A stretch of DNA of 64,000 bases from contig CM055615.1 in NCBI GenBank assembly GCA_029379385.1, positions 2,046,001-2,110,000 on the forward strand. The letters are read 5' to 3'. This document shows, piece after piece, positions 31,100-42,141 of this stretch. Numbering within the stretch: position 1 is the first letter of the stretch; every line of letters begins with the position of its first letter. Both the position numbers and the translations under genes were made by a program. The notes beneath the pieces are model-generated. The model worked only from the letters and a program-made list of their open reading frames with translations. It did not search any database and had not been told where the DNA came from. This DNA is from Quillaja saponaria (lineage: Eukaryota > Streptophyta > Magnoliopsida > Fabales > Quillajaceae).

Positions 31100-31790
31100 T
31101 TATATATAAAAATTTAAAAAAATTACTATGAATTAAAAGAAATATTAAAAGTATAATTTTTATGATTAAAATTTTGTTGTTTTAACTATTAATTCATAAA
31201 AATATATATTTTTTTCAATAATTATGTGTCAATATTAGTTATTATTGAATTTCTCAACTTTTTTTTAATAAGTTCCTAGTAACTATACTTTCCTTTAGTT
31301 TTTCTCAAATTTATAAAATAATTTTTCTAACTACTATGAATTAAAAAATATTTAGAATATAATTTTCCTGATTATATATTGTTGTTTTAATTTTAATAGA
31401 ATAAATTTTATTTTCTTAAATATCGTATGAGTTTTTCTTATTATTTAAATATTTTTTAATTGTTATTTTTTCTTCAAATATTTTATTTATTATAAAATAT
31501 AGTTTTTACTTTCATATTTCTTCTCCATTTTAATATTGATATGATTGTAATTATTTTATGACTATTGATTATACTTTTTATCCTAATTCTTTTCAATATT
31601 AATAAATCTATAATTTGTCAATAACTATATAAAAATAGTATTGAATTTCTCAATTTCTCTAATTTAATAAATTACAAATAATTATAATATTATAAATTAT
31701 TATTTTTTAAATGCCATGAATGAAAAGAAACATTAAGATGAAGTTTTTATGATTATAATATTATTGTATTAGTTTTTCTTCCATTTTTAG
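31100..31790 (+). repeat. Three diverged AT-rich repeat copies
   Basis: A unit containing ACTATGAATTAAAAGAAATATTAA, then TATAATTTTTATGATTA and TTGTTGTTTTA, appears at about 31123-31190, in altered form at 31332-31400, and again at 31713-31780 (GCCATGAATGAAAAGAAA). The copies are old and very diverged. The class is unknown. Confidence 0.45.
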
Positions 31791-33024
31791 TTTTTTTAAA
31801 AAAAAAATAATTATATGTTTATATTATGAATTAATTTTTTTTTATTCGATTTATCTATTTGTCTATTATTATTAATATAAATTATTATTTTGTATTAATT
31901 ATAATTTTTCTTGATATGTATATTAATTTTGATGAACATATATATATATCAAAAATATAATTTACATTGTAATGCGTGAGTCACGAAAAATTAATTATAT
32001 CTATAACAATTCAATTATATCAAAATATTATTGTTTTACCCAGTTTCACTATTTGTAGCAATCTAACCAACAAAACGAATCTATCGTTGAATATGATTTT
32101 TAAAACATTGGTCTAATCTATTTCTGCTCGTAGGGATAAGGAGAAAGTGATATCTACTCAAAAAGTGAGAGGTAAACTGCAGGCCAGGGAGGGAACCTTC
32201 TTCTAAATTTATATTCAATTGTTGCTGCTCGAATATGAGATTTTTCCTTATCCAAACCGAGAATGCTTAGTCTTTCCTTCTTCTTTATTTATTAATTTTT
32301 TTTTTATCTTCTGGACTGTCATATGATTTTAATAATTACAAGAACGTTCGCTTAAGCATAAAGAGTGAAAAGTCAGATTCAATGTGACAATTCTCTATAA
32401 TCATAAATGTCAGATCAATTTCAAAATTTTGACATTATTTCCTTGAGGATTTTTCTAGAAGGGCCATGACTCAATGAGACATTTTCATGTTTTTCTTTTT
32501 TTGGTGGCGATAGTATATAATTGGGATGGCCCAATTGAATTTTGAGAACATTTGTTGGACTGATATTCTCAGTCGGACCAATTCTATAGCCCAGTCCACT
32601 TCATATGACTTTTTAGAAATGTAATTGAGACAGAATAGGGAGGTCTGCTACCTGATTAAAACTAGTTAAGCAGATTATAATCAGAATTTGGCATGAAATG
32701 TTAAAGGGATAGTCAGATATCTTGTTTTCCCTTCCTAAAATTGATAACTTGATGCTGAATTGTGTACTGGCACTATGGCAGTAAGCTACTACATATTTGT
32801 TTCTATTTGTACAAGGAGGTATTGGTACAATTAATACAAGATTACAATGGTCATGTACTTTTTGGGGACAACAAATGCTGTCTGTTAATAAGTCTCCATC
32901 CAATTCTATGGTCGAATGCAGATTGCAGTGATAGCCATGTAGAAAAGATATCTTAGAGTAGTTAACATCTAGAATTGAACAGATGAAAAAAAAAAAAAAA
33001 AAAAAAAAAGCTTGTGTTCAAAAG

Positions 33025-34846
33025 TTACACTCTGCCAACAGGGGATAGTGGTGGAATTGGAGTATATCTTGCAGGTGCTTTCCCCCAGATTCCATCATTT
33101 TCCTTCAACCTGGATTCCTTAGAAACTTGCTCATGCATGTTTCTCCCTTCTGAGAGATTTGATGGTTTTTTACTACTTTATACTGCAACAGAAATGAAGA
33201 ATGCTTGTAATGGAGAGATTGATGATTTGAATTCAATTCTGAAGGTTCCATTCTTCAATAGCGCCAAGTTGAAAATGGGCTCATCTTTCTCAGCTCCTGC
33301 CTGTAAGGAAATACAAAGCAATGGCAATACGTTAAAGGCTGAACTGAAAAAAATTTACAGTTGTGCATAGAGATAGTGCTTGCTGGAAATGTAAAAGCAA
33401 CACCTGAATAAAAAGATCAAAATGTTTGGAGACAATGTAAGATCTTGAACTTTTGGTATGTTACACCACTGGTTCTGGCTGGAGAGAACATGAAGTTTGC
33501 AATCAATATCCTAACCTCCACGGTCACAAGAACCTCTAGATTCCTATCGGTAGATCAATGGCGAAGGTTCTCCTTTGCTTGGTGAGCCATGTACACCACC
33601 GGGAAGTATGATTGTGGTACTAGTAGATACTTCATTTTCTCCCCAACTCCTTGAGCATCTATTCTCTGCCAGACATCTTCTGCATCCCTTCTCCATCAAA
33701 TCTTTGTCATTTTGTTCATCATTGCTCAAGTTTTCACAAGGGATCTTGACAACAACAGCTGCTACCTCCCTCCGCCGCAAGAAAATTGGCGGTTCTTGAT
33801 CTGTCTGTCTGATATCAACACCTAACAGGACATGTTCTTTTACCATGAACTGTCTCTTGGAGTTCTCTCCATTCAATTTAGTACAATAAGAACTAGGAAA
33901 CCATCATCTGACCAATGACACTATAGACATAACCACAACGTTTTTCCTTACTTCCATGGCTGATCCAGCCACCTCTCTTTTTCTTAATTTCATCAACAAG
34001 GTAAAATGTCAAATTGCACTCTGATTCATCCTTCATGGATGATGCCAAGCTTTTCTTGGTGGCTGCGATATCTTATTTTCATTGTTGAGCACAAATTTGA
34101 ACAAGGGGACTCCATTTTTCACTGTAAGCTGCAAAAAGGCATGAACTATCCCTCCATCATTCTTTTCAATGTGAAGTGATTCACTGACACTGATCATACT
34201 GTAGCTACTGGAATTCAAGCATCTTTTGGTGTCTGAAAAGTTTGGTTTGAACGGGGGCAACTGCCACCTTATACTTCAGTATAGGTACAATAACCTCCGT
34301 AAGGGACTTGACCTTGATCCCTTAGGAGCAGTTGACATCTCTTTGTTTGGATTATCCAAACTATCAGGTGATTCAGATTTCACAGGACCAGACTTGACAG
34401 TAGCATTTGTTGAGCTAAACCGTGGAAGAGATGGACCCTCCTTAAAACTGATACTTCTTTCCCATTAGACCTAAGCTAAAGCTAAATCGGCAATTCAGTG
34501 ATGGATTCCTGCCTTTCCCATTCATTAGCTCAGAAGCTTCTTGGGTCACTGAGTCCTTCAAAGTACTAGTAAAACAATGACTTTTAAGATTAATGTCTAA
34601 CATGTCCTGTTTTTTGTGAGTACCTTCAGATGACAGATTGGAAATCTTATTTGAGAATGAGGGTGTCTTCGACTCATCAGATAAAAGATGGACACCCTGA
34701 TCAGTAATCAGGCTATTAGCCATAAAATATGAAGGTGCATCGAAAGGCAATGCATACTGGTTAGAAATGCCAGAACAGAACTCTGAAGAATGGACTGACT
34801 CAGGAAGAAAGCAATCTGAAAAGCTGCTTTGCCTTGAGTCTGTCAA
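33025..34846 (-). pseudogene. Decayed DUF3527 gene
   Basis: Pieces of a plant DUF3527 protein follow in the right order on the minus strand but in shifting frames. The order is: an N-proximal part (34846-34442) ending CRFSFSLGLMG; SISFKEGPSLPRFSST and SSPLRRLL (about 34460-34300); AFLQLTVKNGVPLFKFVLNN (about 34135-34080); FYLVDEIKKKRGGWI and KRCGYVYSVIGQM (about 34000-33910); ILPGGVHGSPSKGEPSPLI (about 33620-33550); a stretch where Trp codons of GGSCDCGGWD have become TAG twice (about 33540-33490); and the C-terminus ending PIPPLSPVGRV with TAA at 33025-33027. At least three frameshifts plus these stops mean it cannot encode the protein. It is not a processed retrocopy: no downstream poly(A) on its strand, and intron-like gaps remain. 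The function of DUF3527 proteins is unknown. Its place near IPCS and COPT matches Arabidopsis (At5g59020; At2g37930 beside IPCS2; from memory), so this looks like a native gene that died. Confidence 0.85.
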
Positions 34847-35640
34847 TTAAAGTGGAATAAAAAAAGCTAATCCCATGCATGATTCATTTACATGAGTACC
34901 TTTTATTAACTTAAACAGTTATATACATAGCACATCAATTTAATCATCAAAATTGGAATTAATATTCCTCATAACCATTCCAATCTTTCTTACATACAAT
35001 TTTTTGAGAAGACTTGGATAAATAATGCTTTCAATAAGAATCTCCTAGTTTAAACTTCAATGAGCAATAAATATACAAACTATATTTGTTTATGATGTAC
35101 CATTTTTTAAATAATTTTAAGTTAATTTAATTGATAAATTATAGACGAGACCAAAAGAATGTGTAATACTTTTGGAGAGGCCTATTCCACATCTTATGCT
35201 GGAGGTGTGTATCACCATGCATCGAATAATTTCTTTGAGACTAGCTGGTATTGTACTAATCACCATCAAGAGTACACTAACCAACAAATGAAGAAAATGT
35301 GACTATTTGAGTAACCAATATATTAGGCAAACAACATGGTTGATAAACCACTTGGTGAGAATGATTGATTCATATATATGAACATCTATAACCAAACAAG
35401 AAGACTTCGATCTTGAATTCGAAGTTCGAACTCTTAACTCTCAGTGTTAGCATAGTGAGTTAATACAATTCACTTATACCGTTGTAAAAATTAATATATG
35501 TTGTCCTTGTTTCTGACGCCGTCGTCGAATACGTAACCCAGTGATGGTACAGTGCAAACGTGTGAACCAATTCGCTGGCCACCGCACATTTTTGCTTTGA
35601 AACTAACAAAACCCAATTGAAAGGATTAGGGAGAGACCCT
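34847..35640. other. Intergenic DNA upstream of the UGT709-like gene
   Basis: AT-rich DNA with no ORF of interest. It separates the divergently arranged DUF3527 relic and the glucosyltransferase. Its right end is the glucosyltransferase promoter. Confidence 0.6.
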
Positions 35641-35647
35641 TATATAG
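35641..35647 (+). promoter_or_regulatory. TATA box of the UGT709-like gene
   Basis: TATATAG lies 47 bases upstream of the start codon in the context CCCTTATATAGAGG. Transcription would begin near 35670, giving a leader of about 25 bases. Confidence 0.6.
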
Positions 35648-35693
35648 AGGAGAAGATAGACAATCAATCAATTACAATAGAACGTACCAGTCC

Positions 35694-37285
35694 ATGTCCA
35701 TGAATAATAAGAGATCAGGCCATATGGAGCAAAAGCAACAAGTCTCTCATATTGTCATCTTGCCCTTCCCATTACCAGGCCATGTCAAACCCATGCTACA
35801 CTTAGCTGAGCTTCTTTCTCAATCCGGCTTACACATTACCTTCGTTAACTCCGACTACAATCACCACCGTCTCCAATCCGTCACCGACATAACTGCCTTC
35901 TGTAACCGCTTTCCCACTTTACCATTTCGACACAATCTCTGATGGTCTTCCACCGGAATATCCACGTATTGGTCTATCCACCTTAGAAATCTTCTTCTCT
36001 ACTAGAAGAGTGACTAAATCACTTTTCCAAGAATTGTTGGTGAAGCTAATTAGGAAAAGGCCACCACCAACATGTGTTATAGTTGATAGCATCATGTGCT
36101 CTGCTATTGATGCTGCAAAAGATTTGGGTATTTCTGTTTTCACTTTTTGCACTAGTAGTCCTTGTGGGATGTGGGCTAACATGCATACTTCAAAGCTAAT
36201 TGAAGCAGCATGAGATACCTGTCCAAGGTAAGTACATAATAAATTATATGACACTCATTCTTGAGCCCTCTCACCACCAATTGCAGTCTTACTTCATGCT
36301 TAAAGAATTTTTAGTTAGATTTTCATAATTATTTTTGGAAACACATGTTGTAGATGAGAAGGACATGGATAAACCCATAACATGCATACCTGGGATGGAT
36401 GATGGCCTATTGAGGCTTAGAGACCTTCCTGGCCATTGCAGATTGGAACTAGAAGACCCCATAATGGAATTTAATATCAGCCAAACCACAGCCATGACTA
36501 GAGCTTCTGCTCTCATATTTAACACCTTCCAAGAACTCAACAAACCAATCATTTCTCCCCTAAAGTCCTTCTTCCCTAAAATCTATTCCATTGGTCCATT
36601 ACATGCTCTTTTCAAGTCTCTCATCAAAGATTCCTCCCTCTCACTTTCATCCAACGGTGCCGCTTTAAGGAAAGAGGATAAGAGTTGCATGACGTGGCTT
36701 GATCAACAGCCGTTAAGATCTGTGGTTTATGTCAGCTTTGGAAGTTTAATTGGGCTTTCTAGGACCCAATTGTTGGAGTTTTGGTATGGGCTGGTAAATA
36801 GTGGTAAGCCATTTTTGTGGGTAATCAAGATGGACTCAGTTGAAGAAGGACTAGCCCAAATTATAAGTGGGCTTGAAGAGGAAACTAAGAAAAGAGGGTA
36901 CATTGTGGGCTGGGCTCCACAAGAGGAGGTTTTGGCCCATCTAGCAATTGGTGGGTTTTTGACCCATGGTGGGTGGAACTCAACCTTGGAGAGCATTTAC
37001 GCGGGAATTCCTATGATTTGTTGGCCAATGTTTGCTGACCAACAAGTCAATAGTAGGTGTGTTAGTGATTTGTGGAGGATTGGGTTTGATATGAAGGACA
37101 CGTGTGATAGAGTGATCATAGAGAAGATGGTGAGGGATCTAATGGATGAGAAGAGAGAAGAGATAATGAAATCAACGGCTGAGATTGCAAACATGGCTCG
37201 TACTAGTGTGGAGAATGGTGGCTCATCTTATCACAACTTGGAAATGTTGATTGATGATTTGACTTCAATGGTATCTTCATCTTAG
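35694..37285 (+). CDS. UGT709-type UDP-glucosyltransferase, two apparent 1-bp frameshifts in exon 1
   Basis: Two exons, 35694-36227 and 36354-37285, separated by a 126-base intron with GTAAGT donor. They give about 487 residues if two extra bases are discounted, the normal plant UGT length. The N-terminal acceptor half has LPFPLPGHVKP with the catalytic His30. Exon 2 is intact and holds the UDP-sugar-binding PSPG box (36911-37042, 44 residues) from WAPQEEVL through HGGWNS to FADQQ; the final Gln suggests UDP-glucose. The closest recognisable relatives are 7-deoxyloganetic-acid glucosyltransferase-like proteins (UGT709), through strings such as LEFWYGLVNSGKPFLWVI; the real acceptor cannot be told. 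Exon 1 breaks twice: an extra base at 35930-35931 (before TISDGLPPEYPR) gives TGA at 35940-35942, and an extra C at about 36209 (in LIEAADEIP) gives TGA at 36211-36213. Either a recent pseudogene or sequence error. Confidence 0.85.
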
Positions 37286-37369
37286 TTTTAATTTCTATAA
37301 TTTTGTAATGTAAAGATGATTTATTTCTTTTCGTAGTAAACACAAAAAAAAGCAGAGACTGTATCGGTG

Positions 37370-37375
37370 AATAAA
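37370..37375 (+). terminator. Probable poly(A) signal of the UGT709-like gene
   Basis: AATAAA lies 85 bases after the stop codon. The 341 bases between this gene and the convergent heat-shock gene hold only the two 3' untranslated regions. Confidence 0.5.
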
Positions 37376-37626
37376 ATGTCTTTTAAAAAGAGTGAAATGA
37401 ATTAAACTGAGTGACATTTATACGATTTTATGTTAACAAACTTAACACATTTAAATGTTTATTAGCACAAACCACACATTACATAACAAATACAAGATTG
37501 AGTCATTGACTCAAACAAACACTTGTTCATGATCCATGGCAATTACACACACTAAGCAACAACATATGAAACTAAACGATGGAATTTGCTTTGTTTTTAT
37601 GACCAGAATCTATGATCTCTAAGGTC

Positions 37627-38058
37627 TTAGCCAGAGATCTGAATGGACTTAACCTCTGCCTTTTTCTCTGGGACCTTTGGAACAGTAACAGTCAGAACCC
37701 CATTCTCCATGGAAGCCTTTACTTCATCAATTTTAGTATTCTCAGGCAGCCAGAACCTCCTCAGGAATTTACCACGACCCCTCTCAACGCGGTGCCACTT
37801 GTCGTTTTTGTCCTCTTTCTCTATGCTCCTCTCGCCACTGATCTGAAGCACACGCCCTTCCTCAACTTCTACCTTCACCTCCTCTTTCTTCAGTCCCGGC
37901 AGGTCGGCTTTGAATACATGGGCTTCTGGGGTTTCCTTCCAATCGACTCGGGCATTTGCAAAGTTTGAAACTTCGTTGTTGGATCCAGTACCCCATAGTT
38001 CAGAAGAAAATGGGTCGAAGACGTTCCTGTTGCCAAGCAGAGCTGGAATCAGAGACAT
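37627..38058 (-). CDS. Class I cytosolic small heat-shock protein (HSP17-18 type)
   Basis: A single intronless exon of 143 codons, typical for class I small HSPs. It starts [11 protein letters not shown] and has the alpha-crystallin domain: [20 protein letters not shown] opens it, and [11 protein letters not shown] closes it, followed by the C-terminal KSIQISG whose I-x-I motif caps neighbouring subunits. The protein forms oligomers that hold unfolding proteins for later refolding. The N-terminal arm is about 10 residues shorter than in typical 17.6-kDa members, lacking much of the DPFKELQFP-like stretch; the domain itself is complete. An in-frame ATG 12 codons upstream (38094) would lie in the leader; the one chosen matches the conserved MSLIP start. 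The gene is convergent with the glucosyltransferase, and its promoter carries a TATA box and heat-shock elements, so strong heat induction is expected. Confidence 0.95.
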   Translation of the reverse strand: MSLIPALLGNRNVFDPFSSELWGTGSNNEVSNFANARVDWKETPEAHVFKADLPGLKKEEVKVEVEEGRVLQISGERSIEKEDKNDKWHRVERGRGKFLRRFWLPENTKIDEVKASMENGVLTVTVPKVPEKKAEVKSIQISG

Positions 38059-38190
38059 TGCTTCAGGTATTGAAAAAAATTCGACCCTGCACAAGAAGAA
38101 GAATGGGATTTCACTTGCTTTTTTATTATTAAATCTCTGCTACGTTTGCTTCCTTTTCACTGATGGGTTTACTGACATATGAATGTAGCT

Positions 38191-38199
38191 TATTTATAG
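38191..38199 (-). promoter_or_regulatory. TATA box of the small heat-shock gene
   Basis: CTATAAATA on the minus strand, 133 bases before the start codon. It predicts a transcription start near 38165 and a leader of about 105 bases. Confidence 0.75.
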
Positions 38200-38212
38200 G
38201 CATTTTTATGCT

Positions 38213-38241
38213 GAAAGGGTCTTGAAGTTTCTGGTGTTTTC
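38213..38241 (-). promoter_or_regulatory. Heat-shock element cluster
   Basis: Just upstream of the TATA box is a perfect nGAAnnTTCn pair (38224-38231, GAAGTTTC). It is flanked by a further GAA at 38213-38215 and a TTC at 38239-38241. Trimers of heat-shock factor bind such inverted GAA/TTC arrays; the position 25-40 bases above the TATA box is typical for plant small HSP genes. Confidence 0.7.
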
Positions 38242-39379
38242 GATGTCTCCCTGTGTAAATTGGCCTTTATCTGTGATCTTCTACGTGTTTCTTCTACCTT
38301 CTTCTACTCCTTCATAATGACGTTGTTGCCCATCAATGTGTCAATTTCATCATATTTTTTCCTTTCTGGAACTGACCAGAATCGTAGATGCTTTCTCTAG
38401 TAGCCTCCATGGAAGGTTGTTTATGCACCACTTCAAGCCCATATTCTTGAAGCCCACAGACTGTAGGGTTCATTTGCTGGGAGTTTGGTCTAGATTTAAG
38501 GAGTGGATCCGGGCTGGTTGAGGTCATGGGCCAACCAATGTTGACGTTATGGGTACGAGGGATCTATTACCAAACTAGATTATATAAATAATAAAATATG
38601 TTGATGTCTTAATTTTTTTTTATTGGTTCTCTAATTGATATCTTAATAATACCTATTAAGCTGTAATAAATATAATATTTAGAACTTGAAATTTTTTAAA
38701 AATAATAATTTATATATTAAATATCATTGAATTATAATCAATTATCATAAAAAATACTACACACTTTTTATTTATATGACATTAACATATAAGAGCCTTT
38801 AGACACCATTAAATAATGAAAAATCATTTTTCTCTGTAGTTGCGAGTTTGTTGTTTTACTTATAGTTGTGTTGAATTAGGATCGCATGTGTTGATTGTTC
38901 GGGAAAGTCCGTATAATATATGAATGTTATATAGGCAACAACTTTTGGTAATTAACAAGAGCTATATCAAATTGGTTCTTAACCTGAGGTAATCACGAAG
39001 TCTTATTTTTATTTGAATTTTCCAAAACGATTCCCTGAAAAGTTTCCAAATATATATCTAAAGTTGACTTATTGAATTAACTTTTATTTTTTATGTTATT
39101 TTGAATCCGAATTATTGAAAAATAAATTTCCTTTTCATCCATTAAAAAGTTCATCTCGTTCATAGGTAAACCCATTGTAAACGACGAGGAGAAAAAACAA
39201 ATTAAAAGCCTTTCATAATACTTCCAAACGGTTTAATCAAAATTTCATTATCATCTTCTCCGTCACTGCATTGTCCCAACACTCAATTTTTATATCAAAC
39301 CCAATAATTAAAACAAAACCATACATTAATCTGATCGAACCCATCTCTCTCTCTTTCTATGTGTGTGTACGACATAGAA
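38242..39379. other. Divergent intergenic region between HSP and COPT genes
   Basis: This region drives the heat-shock gene leftward and the COPT gene rightward. A pyrimidine-rich stretch TCTCTCTCTCTTTCT precedes the COPT start. No additional gene is seen. Confidence 0.6.
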
Positions 39380-39802
39380 ATGCCTCCTCAGCATGATCAT
39401 GGTCAAGACAAGAACATGATGATGATGATGCACATGAACTTCTATTGGGGCAAAGATGCCATAGTGCTTTTCTCTGGATGGCCTAACCACAACCTTGGTA
39501 TGTATGTGTTAGCTATCTTCTTTGTGTTTTTGCTAAGCGCTGCTGCTGAATTTCTATCTGTCCGTCCGGTGGTTGTCAAACGAGGAACAAATCCTGTGCT
39601 GGGTGGTTTGACTCAGGCCGGTATCTATGCTTTTCGCATCAGCTTTCTTTACTTGGTTATGCTTTCTGTCATGTCCTTCAACCTTGGTATATTCATAGCT
39701 GCCGTGGTTGGTCACACGGTTGGTTTCTTTATTGTCAAGGTTGGTGCTCTTGCCTCAGCTAACAAAGCCGACACCGACTCCTTCACCATTCCTAAAGTCT
39801 AA
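39380..39802 (+). CDS. COPT/Ctr-family copper transporter
   Basis: Intronless, 140 codons from ATG 39380 (an in-frame ATG seven codons upstream at 39359 is an alternative, but MPPQHDHG gives a normal start). The extracellular N-terminus is rich in His and Met (HDHG, then MMMMMHMNF), the copper-capturing Mets motif. Three membrane segments follow: about residues 43-60, 83-103 and 107-125. The second holds the M-x3-M signature (MLSVM) that forms the selectivity filter, and the third holds G-x3-G (GHTVG), which packs the helices of the trimer. The family imports Cu(I) across the plasma membrane or out of the vacuole. It most resembles the COPT1/2/6 group; no clear C-terminal Cys pair is present (it ends DSFTIPKV). 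Arabidopsis COPT1 and COPT3 lie at At5g59030 and At5g59040 (from memory), the matching place in the conserved block. Confidence 0.93.
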   Translation: MPPQHDHGQDKNMMMMMHMNFYWGKDAIVLFSGWPNHNLGMYVLAIFFVFLLSAAAEFLSVRPVVVKRGTNPVLGGLTQAGIYAFRISFLYLVMLSVMSFNLGIFIAAVVGHTVGFFIVKVGALASANKADTDSFTIPKV

Positions 39803-42141
39803 TCTGTGATATACATGTCCAGTGTTCTTCTATCTCCTCATCTTCATTTGTGATGGTTGTCTGCTACTATTATTTCTACTCTAGTACTCTTTCATAATTT
39901 GATAGTTCTTGAATGTGTTGTGAGTTTTTTACAACCGTGTGACTATGTCCACTTCATTACCTCTTGTACGTATTTCATTTATATTGAAGTTTCTATTCAT
40001 GTATGACATACAATTATGTAAAAATCGTTAATCTTTTATTCTGAAAAAATAATAATAATTGGGTGATAGTCTAATACTACAAGTATAAGCAAACTTTCGA
40101 ATAGACAATAAAGTAACGAGAAATTTTAACTAATTGAATTGACAATTTAATTCGTTCAACCATTAATTGTATTATTTAGCCGAACAAACTTTTGTTGTCA
40201 TTGCTTATAGTTTTATTGAAAGCTCAGAAGTCCATAAAATAACAAGCGGTGTGATTTATGCATCAAATCTTTCTAATAGGACACAAGGGCAATGACAGGT
40301 TAGGATTAGTATATTTGGGGGTCTATATATGCTTTAATTGAAGTATAACTTGGAACAAAATGACAATAACAATGCCAATAGCCCAATACTTTAGAACTCC
40401 TCACACACACAAAAAGAGAATTTCTAAAGAACCAAATGACATACTTTTCAGTAGGAGGACAATATTTTCTTGGTGTACGAACAAGTGAAATTAAAGCATA
40501 CCAATAAAGGAAGGGCAATTTTATTTTTTGAGGGTGATGGGAGAAAAAAACTAGAATGCCACTTGAGTAAAACGAACCTTTATTCTACTTCTAACGTAAT
40601 CCTAATTATACATGAAAATAGCTAATTACCTATAATAAATATTAAGAAAAACGGTTATTAGCTATCGATTAAGAGACTGAAATAATTTAGTAGCTGAATT
40701 TCTTAACTTAACTATTTGTAACAGAAATTATTTTGTTAGCTAAATTTTACTAAAAAAAGAGTAGCAACTGAAACAATGGCTAATCGATCACAAAATCATT
40801 AACTAATTTTTTAAAAAATTAGTCAAATTTACCGACAAATTGTATAGCTTAAGAACTGATTTTCAGTAACAAAGTATGAAAAAAGAAAATTGGGTTTTTA
40901 TTCCCTCTACATTCCTCAAGTCAGATTCTCAATTTTTTTTTCTTACTTTTTCTCATCTCTCAATTTGATAAGCAAGAAAATTGACTTCAATTCTCGGAAA
41001 AGAATACGTACCACGAGAAGAGACATGGCTAAGGTGAAGCTATTATGTCCTTAATATGAGGTAACTCCACCATTTTTTCTTCTTAGTTTTCGTTTTTCAA
41101 AATCAAAATGTCAAGGTTCTTCTTAAGACCAGAAAGAGACCGATTCTTCCTCTGCAAGACAGCAACTCTGCGTTCTGCTGCTTCTCATATCTCCTTGCAG
41201 CCTCTTTTGACTGACCTATCGAGGCATCAAACCACCGACTTTGTTGCTGATGTGCATATATCCCACAAGACTGTTGGGATCTTTCCAACAATATTTGATA
41301 TTGAGGGAGTTTTTAGGTGAAGTACTGGCTAGTTGAATTTTTGCTATGATTGAAGCTCATGCTGTTACTTCAATTTCTGAGAAGACAAAGAATGTGAAAG
41401 CTGGGAAATTTCTGATATGTTTTATATTTTTATGGAACAATTTGTGGATGATGTCTTTGTTAGATTGCTTGCTATATTTATGGTTTGAGTGTTGATGGTA
41501 ATGTTATGGTTTTTTAGTGTCGAACATTTTTTTTTGCCCTGATTTTGGACATAATTGAAATTAACTTATTGTTATGTCCATGATTATTTTTAGATACATA
41601 ATTTCTCTATTAAACTAATTGATGCAGAGTTGTTATCTATTAATATTGAATAGTATTTAAATATTATATGGTGAATTTATAAAATAAAAAAAATATGTAG
41701 AATTTTTAAATATTATATGATAAATATTATAATTTAAAAATAGTATTTGAAAAGCTGATCTCGGACAAATGTGGAGGTTATTATTATAAAATAAAAAAAA
41801 ATATTGGGTTATGTCGATGGGTCGGGCCCAGATATTGGGGTATGGATCTAGTGTACCCACATACTAAATGAGTCTCTATTAGGCAAAGTTTTAGGTCTCT
41901 AATGGCGCTGTACAAATTTTAATTTAATTAGGTTTTTTTTTATAATAATTAAGTAGGTTGAATTAGTTTTTTTATTAGAGAATTAGCTTTTTTACTTGAA
42001 AAAAAAAAAGTCTATGCATAGGACCTATGGGTCTGGGTCCAGTTTCGGATATGGGTATACCCATTAGTTTAGAGGTGTCACGGCTAGCCTTGTCTCTCCT
42101 TGTTGCAGATGTACTAGGCAAAAGATGATTCTGGACAAGTA

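Larger units (their letters stand above)
26430..33024. other. Long AT-rich intergenic region upstream of IPCS
   Basis: The first few hundred bases are the IPCS promoter and leader. No recognisable gene follows. It holds a short duplicated segment (27308-27460), a TA run (27905-27935), a CACGTGGC G-box at about 28474, a 26-T run (29081-29106), a cluster of W-box-like sites (30745-30843), diverged AT-rich repeats (31100-31790), and a 24-A run ending at 33009. A less AT-rich stretch at 28150-28200 and 30770-30960 has no supportable ORF. Confidence 0.6.

Noticed and set aside
32986..33009. The A run beside the DUF3527 relic as a retrocopy tail
   Set aside because: It is on the wrong strand for a tail (T on the relic's strand), and the relic keeps intron-like gaps.
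41103..41320. Overlapping ORFs of 62 and 70 codons on opposite strands
   Set aside because: Neither matches a family I recognise, no splice partners are visible, and both have chance-like composition.
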